64,000 nucleotides of DNA from Phenylobacterium koreense (GTDB taxonomy: Bacteria > Pseudomonadota > Alphaproteobacteria > Caulobacterales > Caulobacteraceae). The position numbers were made by a program, and so were the translations under genes. A model generated the notes under the pieces. That model searched no databases. It was not told the DNA's origin and saw only the letters and a program-made list of their open reading frames with translations. This document shows positions 10,375 to 19,962 of the stretch, piece after piece. Positions within the stretch are counted from its first letter, which is position 1, and every line of letters begins with the position of its first letter. The DNA is taken from the NCBI RefSeq assembly GCF_040545335.1, contig NZ_JBEPLU010000001.1, forward strand, positions 1,798,001 through 1,862,000, given 5' to 3'.

Positions 10375-11376
10375 CTAGTCGATGGTCACGACCACCTTGC
10401 CCATGGCCTTGCGGCTGCCGAGGTGGGCGATGGCGTCGCCGCCGCGTTCGAGCGGGAAGCGCTCGGAGACGTGGGGCTTCACCTTGCCGTCGAGATAGAG
10501 CTTCATCAGTTCGTCGACGCTCTTGGCGAACAGCTTGGGATTGCGCGCCACCCAGGTGCCCCAGAACACGCCGACGATCTCGCAGCCCTTCAGCAGGGTG
10601 AGGTTCAGCGGGATCCTCGGGATATCGCCGGCCGCGAAGCCGATGACCAGATAGCGGCCTTCCCAGGCGATGGAGCGCAGGGCCGGCTCGGCGTAGTCGC
10701 CGCCGATGGCGTCATAGATCACGTCGAAGCCGTGCTCGCCGCCGGCCTCCTTGAAGAGCGCGCCCAGGGCCTTCTGGCCGTCCTTGTCGAACGGGCCGCG
10801 GCCATAGACGACGCCGGCGTCGGCGCCGTGGGCGATGGCGAGGTCGACCTTCTCCTGGCTGGAGCAGGCGGCCACCACGCGGGCGCCCATGGCCTTGCCG
10901 AGCTCCACGGCCGCCAGGCCGACGCCGCCGGCCGCGCCGAGCACCAGCAGGGTCTCGCCGGGCTTCATCCGCGCACGGTCGGTCAGGGCGTGATAGCTGG
11001 TGCCGTAGGTGAGGATGAACGCCGCGGCGATGTCATGCGGCATGGCGTCGGGGATGTGCCACAGGCGATCGGCCGGCAGGAGGATCTCCTCGGCCATGCC
11101 GCCCTGGCCGGTGTTCGCGAGAATCCGGTCGCCGACCTTGACGTTGGTGACGCCCTCGCCGACCGACTTGACCACGCCCGAAAGCTCGCCGCCGGGCGAG
11201 AAGGGGCGGGGCGGCTTGCCCTGGTACTTGTCCTCGATCATCAGGACGTCGGGGAAGTTCACCCCCACCGCCTTGACCGAGACCACCGCGTAGCCGGGCT
11301 TCACTTGCGGCGCGGGAATGTCCTCAACCACCAGGGTTTCGGGTCCGCCGACCACCTTGCTGAGCACCGCCTTCAT
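10375..11376 (-). CDS. NADPH:quinone oxidoreductase family protein (zinc-independent MDR)
   Basis: A 333-residue medium-chain dehydrogenase/reductase of the quinone oxidoreductase type. It has the N-terminal GroES-like part with NFPDVLMIEDKYQGKPPRPF, then GAAGGVGLAAVELGKAMGA as the NADPH-binding Rossmann motif. The cysteine and histidine ligands of catalytic zinc in alcohol dehydrogenases are absent, as expected. It probably reduces quinones or enones with NADPH; the exact substrate is unknown. It is transcribed away from the lipoprotein gene's terminator hairpin. Confidence 0.87.
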   Translation of the reverse strand: MKAVLSKVVGGPETLVVEDIPAPQVKPGYAVVSVKAVGVNFPDVLMIEDKYQGKPPRPFSPGGELSGVVKSVGEGVTNVKVGDRILANTGQGGMAEEILLPADRLWHIPDAMPHDIAAAFILTYGTSYHALTDRARMKPGETLLVLGAAGGVGLAAVELGKAMGARVVAACSSQEKVDLAIAHGADAGVVYGRGPFDKDGQKALGALFKEAGGEHGFDVIYDAIGGDYAEPALRSIAWEGRYLVIGFAAGDIPRIPLNLTLLKGCEIVGVFWGTWVARNPKLFAKSVDELMKLYLDGKVKPHVSERFPLERGGDAIAHLGSRKAMGKVVVTID

Positions 11377-11444
11377 GTCGCTCTCTCCCGCGCCTGAACT
11401 TCTATTGGGCGCGGACGCTAGCGCAGGGCCGTTGCAGGCGGAAG

Positions 11445-11472
11445 GGCGGTTCGAACATTTGTTTGAGCCGCC
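11445..11472 (-). terminator. hairpin after lipoprotein gene
   Basis: A 12-bp stem (GGCGGTTCGAAC with GTTTGAGCCGCC, two G-T type mismatches on one strand) around ATTT, nine bases past the minus-strand lipoprotein stop. No long T tract follows, so termination strength is uncertain. Confidence 0.55.
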
Positions 11473-11480
11473 GGTCTTGC

Positions 11481-12011
11481 TCAGGCCCCGCCGCTCTCGC
11501 GATCGTCGGCCCTGGCCGTGCGGCGGTTTTCGCGGTCCTTCTGCGCCTGCCAGTAGGCCGCGCCCTCGTCCGGCTTGAACATGGTGCGGGGCGCGCCATC
11601 GCGTGTGGCGACGGCGAAGACGTTGTCCTTGGGATCGTAGAACAGCACGTCGCCATTGGCGCGGGTCAGGCGCTCGGTTCCCTGCGGCGGCGCTTCGATG
11701 AAGGCGTGAGCCTTGCGGATGAAGTCGTCGAGGTTCTTCGCGCCGAAGGCCTCGCCGTTGCGCTCGAAGGCCCGCCGGGCGTTCTCCTCGGCGGTCCCGC
11801 GGCGGCTGGCCGACCAGATGGGCTTGCCGTCCAGTTCGCGGACCGGGGCCGCTTCGCGGTCGCGGCGCGAACTCTCCGACGGGGCGGCGGAGGCGAAGCT
11901 GCGCGGGGTCTCCGCGGCGGGCTCGTCCTTCCTGGCGACGGCGGACGGCCGTTCGCAGGCGGCCAGGATCAGGGCGAGGCCCAGGCTCAACGCAATCTTA
12001 CACCTAGCCAC
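11481..12011 (-). CDS. predicted lipoprotein of unknown function
   Basis: A 176-residue protein with a lipoprotein signal: basic start, hydrophobic stretch LSLGLALILAAC and lipidation C19. The mature part is charged and rich in Arg, Glu and Ala; a segment LTRANGDVLFYDPKDNVFAVATRDG reads like a small beta domain seen in uncharacterised Caulobacterales lipoproteins, and the C-terminus (AQKDRENRR) is a basic helix. I do not recognise a family with known function. It is divergent from coaBC, about 100 bases apart. Confidence 0.75.
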   Translation of the reverse strand: MARCKIALSLGLALILAACERPSAVARKDEPAAETPRSFASAAPSESSRRDREAAPVRELDGKPIWSASRRGTAEENARRAFERNGEAFGAKNLDDFIRKAHAFIEAPPQGTERLTRANGDVLFYDPKDNVFAVATRDGAPRTMFKPDEGAAYWQAQKDRENRRTARADDRESGGA

Positions 12012-12108
12012 GGTTCTCTCCCTCTCACGGCCAAGCTTTGGAACAAATTAAGAACTAAACCGGCGGTTTGTCCAGGCCGCTTGTTTGGCCTATGACCAGC
12101 GGACCGGA

Positions 12109-13320
12109 ATGGGAGGGCTCCAGGCCTTGTCGCAAAAGCGGATTCTGCTGATCGTCGGGGGCGGGATCGCCGCCTACAAGGCGCTGGAACTGACGAGATT
12201 GCTGCGCAAGGCCGGCGTCGGGGTGCGACCGATCCTGACCGCCGCCGGGGCGCAGTTCGTGACGCCGCTGTCGCTGTCGGCGCTGGCCGAGGACAAGGTC
12301 TATTCCGAGCTCTTCTCGCTGACCGACGAGGCGGAGATGGGGCACATCGAGCTGTCGCGCTCTGCCGACCTGGTGGTGGTGGCGCCGGCGACGGCCGACC
12401 TGATGGCCAAGGCGGCGAACGGGCACGCCAGCGACCTGGCCTCGACCACGATCCTGGCGACCGACAAGCCGGTGCTGATGGCGCCGGCCATGAACGTGCG
12501 GATGTGGGAGCACCCGGCCACCCGCCGCAACCTGGCGACCCTGAAGGGCGACGGGGTGCTGTTCGTCGGGCCCGACGAGGGGGCGATGGCCTGCGGCGAA
12601 TTCGGCTTCGGGCGGATGGCCGAGCCGCCGGCGATCTTCGCGGCGATCATGGCGGCCCTGGAAGGCCCGGCGGCGCGGCCGCTGGCCGGCAAGCGGGCGA
12701 TCGTCACCGCCGGACCCACCGCCGAGCCGATCGACCCGGTGCGGCTGCTGACCAACCGCTCCAGCGGCAAGCAGGGCTTTGCGATCGCCAAGGCGCTGGC
12801 GGACCTGGGCGCGGAGGTGACCCTGGTCGCCGGCCCGGTGGCGCTGGCCACGCCCGTGGGCGTGAGGCGCGTGGACGTTGAGACGGCCCGCGAGATGCTG
12901 GCCGCCTGCGAGGCCGCCTTGCCGGCCGACATCGCCGTCTGCGTGGCGGCGGTCTCCGACTGGCGGCCGGAAACCGAGGCCGGGAGCAAGATGAAGAAAG
13001 GGGCGGACGGCCCGCCGGCCATCACCCTGGTCGAGAACCCGGACATCCTGGCGACGCTGTCGCGCTCGGACCGGCGGCCGAAGCTGGTGGTGGGCTTCGC
13101 CGCCGAGACCAACGACGTCGAAGACTACGCCAAGGCCAAGCTGGCCAGGAAGGGCTGTGACTGGATCGTCGCCAACGACGTCAGCGTGGCCGGGACCATG
13201 GGCGGCGACGACAACGCCGTCGCCATCGTCACCGCCGCGGGCATCGAGCGCTGGGAGCGGACGCCCAAGTCGGAGGTGGCCCGCAAGCTCGCCGAGCGGA
13301 TGGCCCGGGCCCTCTCCTAG
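12109..13320 (+). CDS. coaBC: bifunctional phosphopantothenoylcysteine decarboxylase/phosphopantothenate-cysteine ligase
   Basis: A 403-residue fusion for two consecutive steps of coenzyme A synthesis. The N-terminal flavoprotein half (CoaC) shows GGGIAAYKALEL, MAPAMNVRMW and the ACGEFGFGRM segment with the active-site cysteine. The C-terminal half (CoaB) begins at about residue 185 with GKRAIVTAGPTAEPIDPVR, NRSSGKQGFAIAKAL and later GFAAET and KGCDWIVANDV. ATG 12109 is preferred over an in-frame TTG at 12085. It is a single gene; its stop is three bases from the convergent cytochrome gene. Confidence 0.95.
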   Translation: MGGLQALSQKRILLIVGGGIAAYKALELTRLLRKAGVGVRPILTAAGAQFVTPLSLSALAEDKVYSELFSLTDEAEMGHIELSRSADLVVVAPATADLMAKAANGHASDLASTTILATDKPVLMAPAMNVRMWEHPATRRNLATLKGDGVLFVGPDEGAMACGEFGFGRMAEPPAIFAAIMAALEGPAARPLAGKRAIVTAGPTAEPIDPVRLLTNRSSGKQGFAIAKALADLGAEVTLVAGPVALATPVGVRRVDVETAREMLAACEAALPADIAVCVAAVSDWRPETEAGSKMKKGADGPPAITLVENPDILATLSRSDRRPKLVVGFAAETNDVEDYAKAKLARKGCDWIVANDVSVAGTMGGDDNAVAIVTAAGIERWERTPKSEVARKLAERMARALS

Positions 13321-13323
13321 GCC

Positions 13324-13710
13324 TTATTTCTGCGCGGCGAGGAAGGCGACGACGGCGGCCCTCTGGGCCGGATCGCCAGGCATGCCGACCATCATCGTGG
13401 TGCCCGGGACAACCGCGGCGGGCTTGGCGATGTAGGCGTCGAGCCTGGCCGCGTCCCAGACGATGCCGGATTTCTTCATGGCGGCGGAATAGGAAAAGCC
13501 CGGGACGGTCCCGGCCTTGCGCCCGATCATGCCGGCGAGCGGAGGCCCCATCTTGGCCGCGCCGCCGGGCGCGATCGCATGGCAGGTTCCGCAGCGCTGA
13601 TTGAAGAGCGTCTCGCCCTGGCTGGGCGCCGCGGCGGCCGCGCCGGCCAGCGCCATCAGCGAAACCGCGGGAACGACGGCGATCCAGGGGCGGCGAACGC
13701 GGTGCGACAT
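13324..13710 (-). CDS. class I c-type cytochrome (periplasmic)
   Basis: A 128-residue monoheme cytochrome c. A signal peptide ends near AGAAAAA; heme is attached at CGTCH (C40, C43, H44) and the distal ligand is probably a methionine in GTTMMVGMPGD. It resembles the cytochrome c2/c550 type of soluble electron carriers. The start is set by the strong GAGGAGA Shine-Dalgarno eight bases before ATG 13710; a longer frame exists upstream but lacks a signal sequence. It is divergent from glcDEF and might accept electrons from a periplasmic or membrane dehydrogenase, but that is speculation. Confidence 0.9.
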   Translation of the reverse strand: MSHRVRRPWIAVVPAVSLMALAGAAAAAPSQGETLFNQRCGTCHAIAPGGAAKMGPPLAGMIGRKAGTVPGFSYSAAMKKSGIVWDAARLDAYIAKPAAVVPGTTMMVGMPGDPAQRAAVVAFLAAQK

Positions 13711-13883
13711 GAAAGGTCTCCTCACTCTGAAAGCACTAGCCGAACGTCCCCCGAGGCGACTTGTCGGAGATTTTCGCCGGTTCGTCACCGGACTTCTCGT
13801 CGAGGCAGCGAAGGCGACAGGCGTTGACGGCGCCTGCCCGCGCCCCGCAAAACCGCATCCATGAACCGAGGAACGGCCGACAG

Positions 13884-15371
13884 ATGCTGATGCCCGCGCC
13901 CGATCCGGCCCTGCTGGCGCGGCGCGCGGAGTTCGTCGCCGCCCTGCGCGCCATCATGCCCGGCGAGGGCGTGATCGACGAGGACGCCGAGCTGGCGGCC
14001 TACGAGTGCGACGGGCTGACCGCCTATCGCCAGCGGCCGATGATCGTGGTGCTGCCCGAGACGGTGGAGCAGGTGAGCCGGGTGCTGGCCTATTGCCACG
14101 GGGTCGGGCTGAAGGTGGTGCCGCGGGGCGCGGGCACCTCGCTGTCGGGCGGCTCGCTGCCGCTGGCCGACGGGGTGATCCTCGGCCTGGGCAAGTTCAA
14201 CCGAATCCTCGAGGTCGACTACGAGAACCGGTGCGCAGTGGTGCAGCCGGGGGTCAGCAACCTGGCGGTCACCCATGCGGTGGCGGGCGAGGGGTTCTAT
14301 TACGCGCCGGACCCCTCGAGCCAGATCGCCTGCTCGATCGGCGGCAACGTCGCCGAGAACGCCGGCGGGGTGCATTGCCTGAAATATGGCATGACCACCA
14401 ACAACCTGCTGGGCGTGGAGCTGGTGCTGATCGACGGCACGGTCATGCGCCTGGGCGGCAAGCACCTGGACCCGGAGGGCCTGGACCTGCTCGGCGTGGT
14501 CTGCGGGTCGGAGGGGCTGCTGGGCGTGGTCACCGAGGTCACGGTCCGCATCCTGCAGGCGCCGGAGACCCAGCGCGCCTTGCTGATGGGCTTTCAGGAG
14601 GTGGAGGCGGCGGGCGCCTGCGTGGCCGCCGTCATCGCCGCCGGGATCATTCCGGCCGGCATGGAGATGATGGACCGGCTGGCGATCCAGGCCGCCGAGG
14701 CGTTCGTGCGGGTCGGCTACCCCTTGGACGTCGAGGCGCTGCTGATCATCGAGCTGGACGGGCCGCCGGCCGAGGTCGATCACCTGATCGAGGTGGTGCG
14801 CGGGATCGGCGATGGCTGCGGCGCGAGCTATCTGCGGGTCTCGATGAACGAGGACGAGCGGCGCGGCTTCTGGGCCGGGCGCAAGGCCGCCTTCCCGGCG
14901 GTGGGGCGGATCTCGCCGGACTATTACTGCATGGACGGGACCATTCCGCGCGGAACCCTGCCCAAGGTGCTGCGGCGCATGGGCGAGCTGTCGGAGAGCT
15001 ACGGCCTGCGGATCGCCAACGTCTTCCATGCCGGCGACGGCAACCTGCATCCGCTGATCCTCTACGACGCCGACAAGCCGGGCGAACTGCATCGCGCCGA
15101 GGAGCTGGGGGCGGCGATCCTGACCCTTTGCGTGGAGGTCGGCGGGGTGCTGACCGGCGAGCATGGTGTCGGGGTCGAGAAGCGCGACCTGATGGAGGTG
15201 CAGTTCGGGCCGGCCGACCTGGACCAGCAGCAGCGGCTGAAGTGCGCCTTCGACGAGGACGGGTTGCTCAATCCCGGTAAGGTGTTCCCCAAGCTGTGCC
15301 GCTGCGCCGAGCTGGGCCGGGTGCACATCCACGGCGGCCAGGTCCGCTTTCCCGAACTCGAGCGGTTTTGA
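13884..15371 (+). CDS. glcD: glycolate oxidase subunit GlcD (FAD-linked oxidase)
   Basis: A 495-residue FAD-binding oxidase of the vanillyl-alcohol-oxidase fold. The FAD domain has PRGAGTSLSGGSLPLADG and GGNVAENAGGVHCLKYGMTTNN; the cap domain ends with GDGNLHPLILYD and TGEHGVGVEKRD. These are the standard GlcD motifs for oxidation of glycolate or related 2-hydroxy acids to the 2-oxo acid. ATG 13884 is chosen because the longer frame upstream is out of character and GAGGAAC lies about ten bases before it. First gene of glcDEF. Confidence 0.95.
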   Translation: MLMPAPDPALLARRAEFVAALRAIMPGEGVIDEDAELAAYECDGLTAYRQRPMIVVLPETVEQVSRVLAYCHGVGLKVVPRGAGTSLSGGSLPLADGVILGLGKFNRILEVDYENRCAVVQPGVSNLAVTHAVAGEGFYYAPDPSSQIACSIGGNVAENAGGVHCLKYGMTTNNLLGVELVLIDGTVMRLGGKHLDPEGLDLLGVVCGSEGLLGVVTEVTVRILQAPETQRALLMGFQEVEAAGACVAAVIAAGIIPAGMEMMDRLAIQAAEAFVRVGYPLDVEALLIIELDGPPAEVDHLIEVVRGIGDGCGASYLRVSMNEDERRGFWAGRKAAFPAVGRISPDYYCMDGTIPRGTLPKVLRRMGELSESYGLRIANVFHAGDGNLHPLILYDADKPGELHRAEELGAAILTLCVEVGGVLTGEHGVGVEKRDLMEVQFGPADLDQQQRLKCAFDEDGLLNPGKVFPKLCRCAELGRVHIHGGQVRFPELERF

Positions 15372-15373
15372 GC

Positions 15374-16576
15374 GTGACCCGGACCTGGAGCCCCAGCAAC
15401 GCCGATGAGGCGCTTGAGTGCGTCGCGCAGGCCCTGGCCGACGACCTGCCCATGGAGCTGGTCGGGACCGGAACCCGGCGCGGCTTCGGCCGGCCGGTGG
15501 ACGCCGCGGCAGTCCTCGACCTTTCGGCCCTGCGCGGGGTGGTCGCCTATCAGCCCGAGGAGCTGATCCTGGCGGTGGCCCCGGCCACGCCGATGGCGGA
15601 GATCGCCGAACTGCTGGCCGCGCGGGGGCAATGCCTGGCCTTCGAGCCGCCGGACTTCGGGCCGCTGTGGGGCCAGGCGCCGGGGCTGGGGACGGTCGGC
15701 GGGGCGATGCTGACCGGCCGCGGCGGCCCGCGCCGGCTGACGGCCGGCGGGCCGCGGGACCACTGCCTGGGGGTCAAAGGCGTCAACGGCTTCGGCGAAG
15801 CCTTCGGGGCTGGCGGCCGGGTGGTGAAGAACGTCACCGGCTTCGACATCACCAAGCTGGTCACCGGCAGCTTCGGCACGCTGTGCGTGGTCACCGAACT
15901 GACCCTGAAGGTGCTGCCGGCGCCGCCGGACGCCACGACCCTGGCGATCCTGGACCTGTCGGACGCGGCGGCCATGTCGGCTATGTCGCGCGCGCTGGGC
16001 TGCGCGGCCCAGGTCTCGTCCGCCGCCCACCTGCCGGCCGGGGTTTCGAGCCTGTTCGGCGGCCGGGCGGCGACCCTGCTGCGGGTCGAGGGGGTGAGCC
16101 CCTCGGTGGCGGCGCGGATCGGCCATCTGGCCGAGCTGTTCGACGGTCTTGGCGAGCAGGCGCTGCTGGACCGCGAGGCGAGCGCGGCGCTGTGGCGCGA
16201 CATCGGTGATGCGGCTTTCTTCGCCGGAAGCGCGCGGCCGGTCTGGAAGCTCTCGGTCCCGCCGGCCAAGGGCGCGGCGGTGGGCGAGCGGTTGGCGCAG
16301 GAACTGGCAGGACGCTGCTTCTACGACTGGGGCGGCGGGGCGATCTGGCTTGAGACTTCGGAGGCGCCCGACGCCCATGCGGGCCATGTGCGCCAAGTGC
16401 TGCGGGAGGTGGTGGGCGGCGAGGGCCACGCCACCCTGATGCGGGCGCCGCCGGTGGCGCGGGCGGCCGTCGCGCCCTTCCAGCCGCCGTCGCCGGCGGT
16501 GGCGGCGCTGAGCGAGCGCGTCCGCCGCCAGTTCGATCCGCAGGGCCTGTTCAATCCCGGCCGGATGTACGCCTGA
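15374..16576 (+). CDS. glcE: glycolate oxidase subunit GlcE
   Basis: A 400-residue shorter FAD-binding subunit. It keeps the FAD_binding_4 pattern (ELVGTGTRRGFGRPVDAAAVLDL, then GRGGPRRLTAGGPRDHCLG and NVTGFDITKLVTGSFG) and a C-terminal RRQFDPQGLFNPGRMY, as GlcE does. Start is GTG 15374, two bases after the glcD stop; TTG 15368 overlapping that stop is an alternative. The stop overlaps the glcF start in TGATG, so all three subunits are translationally coupled. Confidence 0.93.
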   Translation: MTRTWSPSNADEALECVAQALADDLPMELVGTGTRRGFGRPVDAAAVLDLSALRGVVAYQPEELILAVAPATPMAEIAELLAARGQCLAFEPPDFGPLWGQAPGLGTVGGAMLTGRGGPRRLTAGGPRDHCLGVKGVNGFGEAFGAGGRVVKNVTGFDITKLVTGSFGTLCVVTELTLKVLPAPPDATTLAILDLSDAAAMSAMSRALGCAAQVSSAAHLPAGVSSLFGGRAATLLRVEGVSPSVAARIGHLAELFDGLGEQALLDREASAALWRDIGDAAFFAGSARPVWKLSVPPAKGAAVGERLAQELAGRCFYDWGGGAIWLETSEAPDAHAGHVRQVLREVVGGEGHATLMRAPPVARAAVAPFQPPSPAVAALSERVRRQFDPQGLFNPGRMYA

Positions 16577-17862
16577 TGCAGACCAGCTTCAGCCCCGAGC
16601 AACTGGCCGACCCGGACAACGCCTCGTCCGAGAAGATCATCCGCACCTGCGTCCACTGCGGGTTCTGCACGGCGACCTGCCCGACCTACCTGCTGCTGGG
16701 CGACGAACTCGATAGCCCGCGTGGGCGCATCTATCTGATGAAGGAGATGCTGGAGAAGGGCGGGCCGCCCTCGCCGCGGACGGTCGAGCACGTGGACCGC
16801 TGCCTCTCGTGTCTCTCCTGCATGACCACCTGCCCGTCGGGCGTGAACTACATGCACCTGGTGGACCATGCCCGGGCCTATATCGAGGCGCACCACGTGC
16901 GGCCCTGGCCGGAGCGTCTGCTGCGCAACCTGCTGGCGGGGCTGTTGCCGGACCGGGCGGGCTTCCGGGCTGCGCTGCGCCTGGCGCAGGCGACGCGGCC
17001 GCTGCACGGCCTGCTGCCCGGCCGGCTGAAGGGCATGGCGGCCATGGCCCCGGCGCGCCTGCCGGGGCGCGACGTCGCCGAAGCGCCGCGGGTGTTTCCG
17101 GCTGAGGGCCAGCGACGGATGCGGGTGGCGCTGCTGGCCGGCTGCGTCCAGCCGGTGCTGGCGCCGGAGATCAACGGGGCGGCGATCCGACTGCTGAACC
17201 GCCTGGGGGCGGAGGTCGTGGTGTTCGCAGGCTCCGGCTGCTGCGGGGCGCTGCCGCATCACCTGGGCAAGGCCGACCAGGCCCGCGCCCTGGCGAGCGC
17301 CAACATCGCCGCCTGGCGTGGCGAGTTGGACGATCTGGACGCCATCGTCGTCACCGCCTCGGGCTGCGGGACCAGCGTCAAGGACTATGGCTTCCTGTTC
17401 CGCGAGGACGCCGAGCTGGCCGCCGATGCGGCGCAGGTCTCGGCCCTGGCGCGGGACGTCAGCGAGGTCCTGGCCATGCTGGAGCCGCCCGGCGGACCGG
17501 CGCCCATGGGGCTGACGGTCGCCTATCATTCGGCCTGCTCGCTGCAGCACGGCCAGGGGGTGAGCGAGGCGCCCAAGGCCCTGCTCAGGGCGGCGGGTTT
17601 CACGGTGGTCGAGCCGCGGGAGGCGCATATCTGCTGCGGCTCGGCCGGCACCTACAACCTACTGCAGCCGGAGCTGGCCGGCGCCCTGCGCGATCGCAAG
17701 GTGGCGAACCTCTCGGCGACCAGGCCCGACGTCATCGCCAGCGGCAATATCGGCTGCCTGACCCAGATCGCCGGCGGGACGGAGATCCCGGTGGTCCATA
17801 CGGTCGAGCTGCTGGACTGGGCGATGGGCGGGCCCAGGCCAGCGGCGCTGAGTTCGAGGTAG
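16576..17862 (+). CDS. glcF: glycolate oxidase iron-sulfur subunit GlcF
   Basis: A 428-residue electron-transfer subunit. Two 4Fe-4S ferredoxin-type clusters are bound by C25-x2-C28-x2-C31-x3-C35 and C76-x2-C79-x2-C82-x3-C86. Two CCG domains follow, with [13 protein letters not shown] and [12 protein letters not shown]. It passes electrons from the GlcD/GlcE flavins toward quinone. The start overlaps the glcE stop. A TonB-dependent receptor gene follows after seven bases. Confidence 0.95.
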   Translation: MQTSFSPEQLADPDNASSEKIIRTCVHCGFCTATCPTYLLLGDELDSPRGRIYLMKEMLEKGGPPSPRTVEHVDRCLSCLSCMTTCPSGVNYMHLVDHARAYIEAHHVRPWPERLLRNLLAGLLPDRAGFRAALRLAQATRPLHGLLPGRLKGMAAMAPARLPGRDVAEAPRVFPAEGQRRMRVALLAGCVQPVLAPEINGAAIRLLNRLGAEVVVFAGSGCCGALPHHLGKADQARALASANIAAWRGELDDLDAIVVTASGCGTSVKDYGFLFREDAELAADAAQVSALARDVSEVLAMLEPPGGPAPMGLTVAYHSACSLQHGQGVSEAPKALLRAAGFTVVEPREAHICCGSAGTYNLLQPELAGALRDRKVANLSATRPDVIASGNIGCLTQIAGGTEIPVVHTVELLDWAMGGPRPAALSSR

Positions 17863-17869
17863 GACGCCG

Positions 17870-19858
17870 ATGCCCGCAGACCTGCCGCCGACCGTGGACG
17901 CCGTCATCGTCGAAGCCGCGCGCCTGCCGGCGTCTCCCAGCGAGCGGGCCTTCTCGATCCTGACCCTGGAGGGCGAGGCGATCGCCACCGCACCGCGGCT
18001 GGACGAGGCCCTGACCGCGACGCCGGGCGTGCAGCTCTTCCGGCGCACTTCCAGCCAGGCCTCCAACCCGACCACCCAGGGCATCAGCGTCCGTTCGATC
18101 GCCGGCTCCGGCGCCAGCCGCGCCCTCGTCACCCTGGACGGCGTGCCCCAAAACGATCCCTTCGGCGGCTGGGTGCTCTGGACGGGCCTGCCGCCGATCG
18201 CGGTGGAACAGGCACGCGTCGTGCGTGGTGCAGGGGCGGGGCCTTACGGCGCCGGCGCCCTGACCGGCAGCATCCAGCTACAGGAGCGCACCAGCGTTCC
18301 GCGCGGCGGCGAGTACGAGGTCTATGGCGGCGAGCGGGGGCTCGTCGGAGGGGCGGCGGCCGGAGCCGTCGGCGATGTCTTTGCGGCGGTGGCGGCCGAG
18401 CGCAGCGATGGCTGGATCCCTATGGGCGAGGGCCGCGGGGCGGCCGATGCGGAGCTCTACTACCGGGGCCTGTCGGGCGCGCTGCGCTGGACGCCGAAAC
18501 TGGCGGGGCGGGAGCTGGCCCTGCGGCTTTCGGGTTTCCAGGAGAAGCGGGGGGCGGGGATCGTCGGCGCCGACTCCCGCGCCGCTGGAGCGACGGCCTC
18601 GGCGACCCTGGCCGACGCGGCGGAGGGCGAGGAGCTGGGCTGGCGGGCGCAGGCCTGGGCCAAGCGGTCGGATCTGGAGAACCGTTCGGCGGCGGTGGCG
18701 GCTGGGCGCATCGGGACGACACCGGCCAACGAGCAATATGCGACGCCGGCCGTCGGCTACGGCTTCAACGCCGCCCTGCGTCGCGACCGGGCGGTGGGCG
18801 GCTGGGAGCTGGGCGCCGACGCTCGCCTCTTCGACGGCGAGACCCGGGAGAACTACCGCTACATGGGCGGCGCGTTCACGCGCGGGCGCATCGCCGGCGG
18901 GACCCAATCGGTGGTCGGGATTTACGGCGAGGCCTATCGCAACGCCGGCCCGTGGCTACTGACCGCCGGGGCGCGGCTGGATCGCTGGGCGACCTTCGAT
19001 GGCCACCGGCGCGAGTGGGATCTGGCGAGCGGAGCTGCGACCCTGGACAATCGCCCACAGGATCGCGACGGCTGGCTGCCGACCGGTCGGGTGGGCGCCC
19101 GGTACGATGCGGGATCGAGCTTGTATCTGCGCGGCGCGGCCTATGCGGGCTTCCGGCCGGCCACCCTGAACGAGCTCTACCGTCCGTTCCGTGTCGGTAA
19201 CGACGTGACCGAGGCCAATGCCGAGCTGTCGCCGGAAAAGCTGTATGGGATCGAGTTCGGCCTGGGTTCGGAAGGGCCCTGGCGTTGGGACGTCACGGTC
19301 TTCGCCAACCGCCTGGACGGGGCCATCGCCAATGTCACCATCGGCTTCGGGGAGGGGACCTTCCCGATCGCCGGCTTCATTCCGGCGGGCGGGGTGCTGC
19401 GCCAGCGCCAGAACGCCGGCCACGTGGACGCCTATGGGGTGGAGGCCCAGATCGAGCGGCGCTGGGAGCGCGCCTCCGTGCGGCTGGCCGGCGCCTATAC
19501 CGACGCCGAGGTGGACGGCGGCTCGGCTGCGCCGCAGCTCACTGGCCTGCGGCCGGCCCAGACGCCCCGACTGACGGCGAGCGCCGAGGGGACCTGGCGG
19601 CCGACCCCGCGGCTGAACCTGCGGGCGGCGGCGCGCTACGAGGGCGACCGCTGGGACGACGACCTCAACACCCGCAGGCTGTCGGCGGGGACCCAGGTCA
19701 ATCTGCGGGCCGACTGGACGGTGTCGCGCAATGTCACGCTATACGCCGCGGCCGAGAACCTGTTCGACGCCGAGATCGAGACGGCCGAGACCGGCGACGG
19801 CCTGGAGAGTTTCGACCAGCCGCGGACGGTGCGGGCGGGCCTGATCCTGCGGCGTTAG
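17870..19858 (+). CDS. TonB-dependent receptor without a recognisable signal peptide
   Basis: A 662-residue outer-membrane receptor: plug domain (about 25-145, with RSIAGSGASRALVTLDGVP and PFGGWV) and a 22-strand-type barrel ending with FDQPRTVRAGLILRR. Oddly, the first residues, MPADLPPTVDAVIVEAARL, look like the mature N-terminus with its VIVEAAR TonB-box-like segment; there is no hydrophobic signal. The only in-frame codons upstream end at a stop at 17849-17851, so no longer start is available. Either a 5' frameshift/deletion removed the signal or secretion differs. It follows glcF by seven bases, suggesting co-transcription, but its ligand is unknown. Confidence 0.85.
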   Translation: MPADLPPTVDAVIVEAARLPASPSERAFSILTLEGEAIATAPRLDEALTATPGVQLFRRTSSQASNPTTQGISVRSIAGSGASRALVTLDGVPQNDPFGGWVLWTGLPPIAVEQARVVRGAGAGPYGAGALTGSIQLQERTSVPRGGEYEVYGGERGLVGGAAAGAVGDVFAAVAAERSDGWIPMGEGRGAADAELYYRGLSGALRWTPKLAGRELALRLSGFQEKRGAGIVGADSRAAGATASATLADAAEGEELGWRAQAWAKRSDLENRSAAVAAGRIGTTPANEQYATPAVGYGFNAALRRDRAVGGWELGADARLFDGETRENYRYMGGAFTRGRIAGGTQSVVGIYGEAYRNAGPWLLTAGARLDRWATFDGHRREWDLASGAATLDNRPQDRDGWLPTGRVGARYDAGSSLYLRGAAYAGFRPATLNELYRPFRVGNDVTEANAELSPEKLYGIEFGLGSEGPWRWDVTVFANRLDGAIANVTIGFGEGTFPIAGFIPAGGVLRQRQNAGHVDAYGVEAQIERRWERASVRLAGAYTDAEVDGGSAAPQLTGLRPAQTPRLTASAEGTWRPTPRLNLRAAARYEGDRWDDDLNTRRLSAGTQVNLRADWTVSRNVTLYAAAENLFDAEIETAETGDGLESFDQPRTVRAGLILRR

Positions 19859-19962
19859 GGGCTCTCAAGAGCGCCAAGGCGGCAGGGATCCATACGCGTC
19901 AGCGTTTCGGCCCGGCCATGACGAACGAGCGGGGCCTTCAAATCGCCGCTGGCGCGGTCCCG

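Noticed and set aside
13823..13853. Caulobacter-type promoter TTGACGG with GCAAAACC before glcD
   Set aside because: The spacer is 16 bases and the -10 fits poorly, so it was not listed as a feature.
13785..15332. Long minus-strand open frame opposite glcD
   Set aside because: Composition is biased and has no domain; the plus-strand glcD has full motifs.
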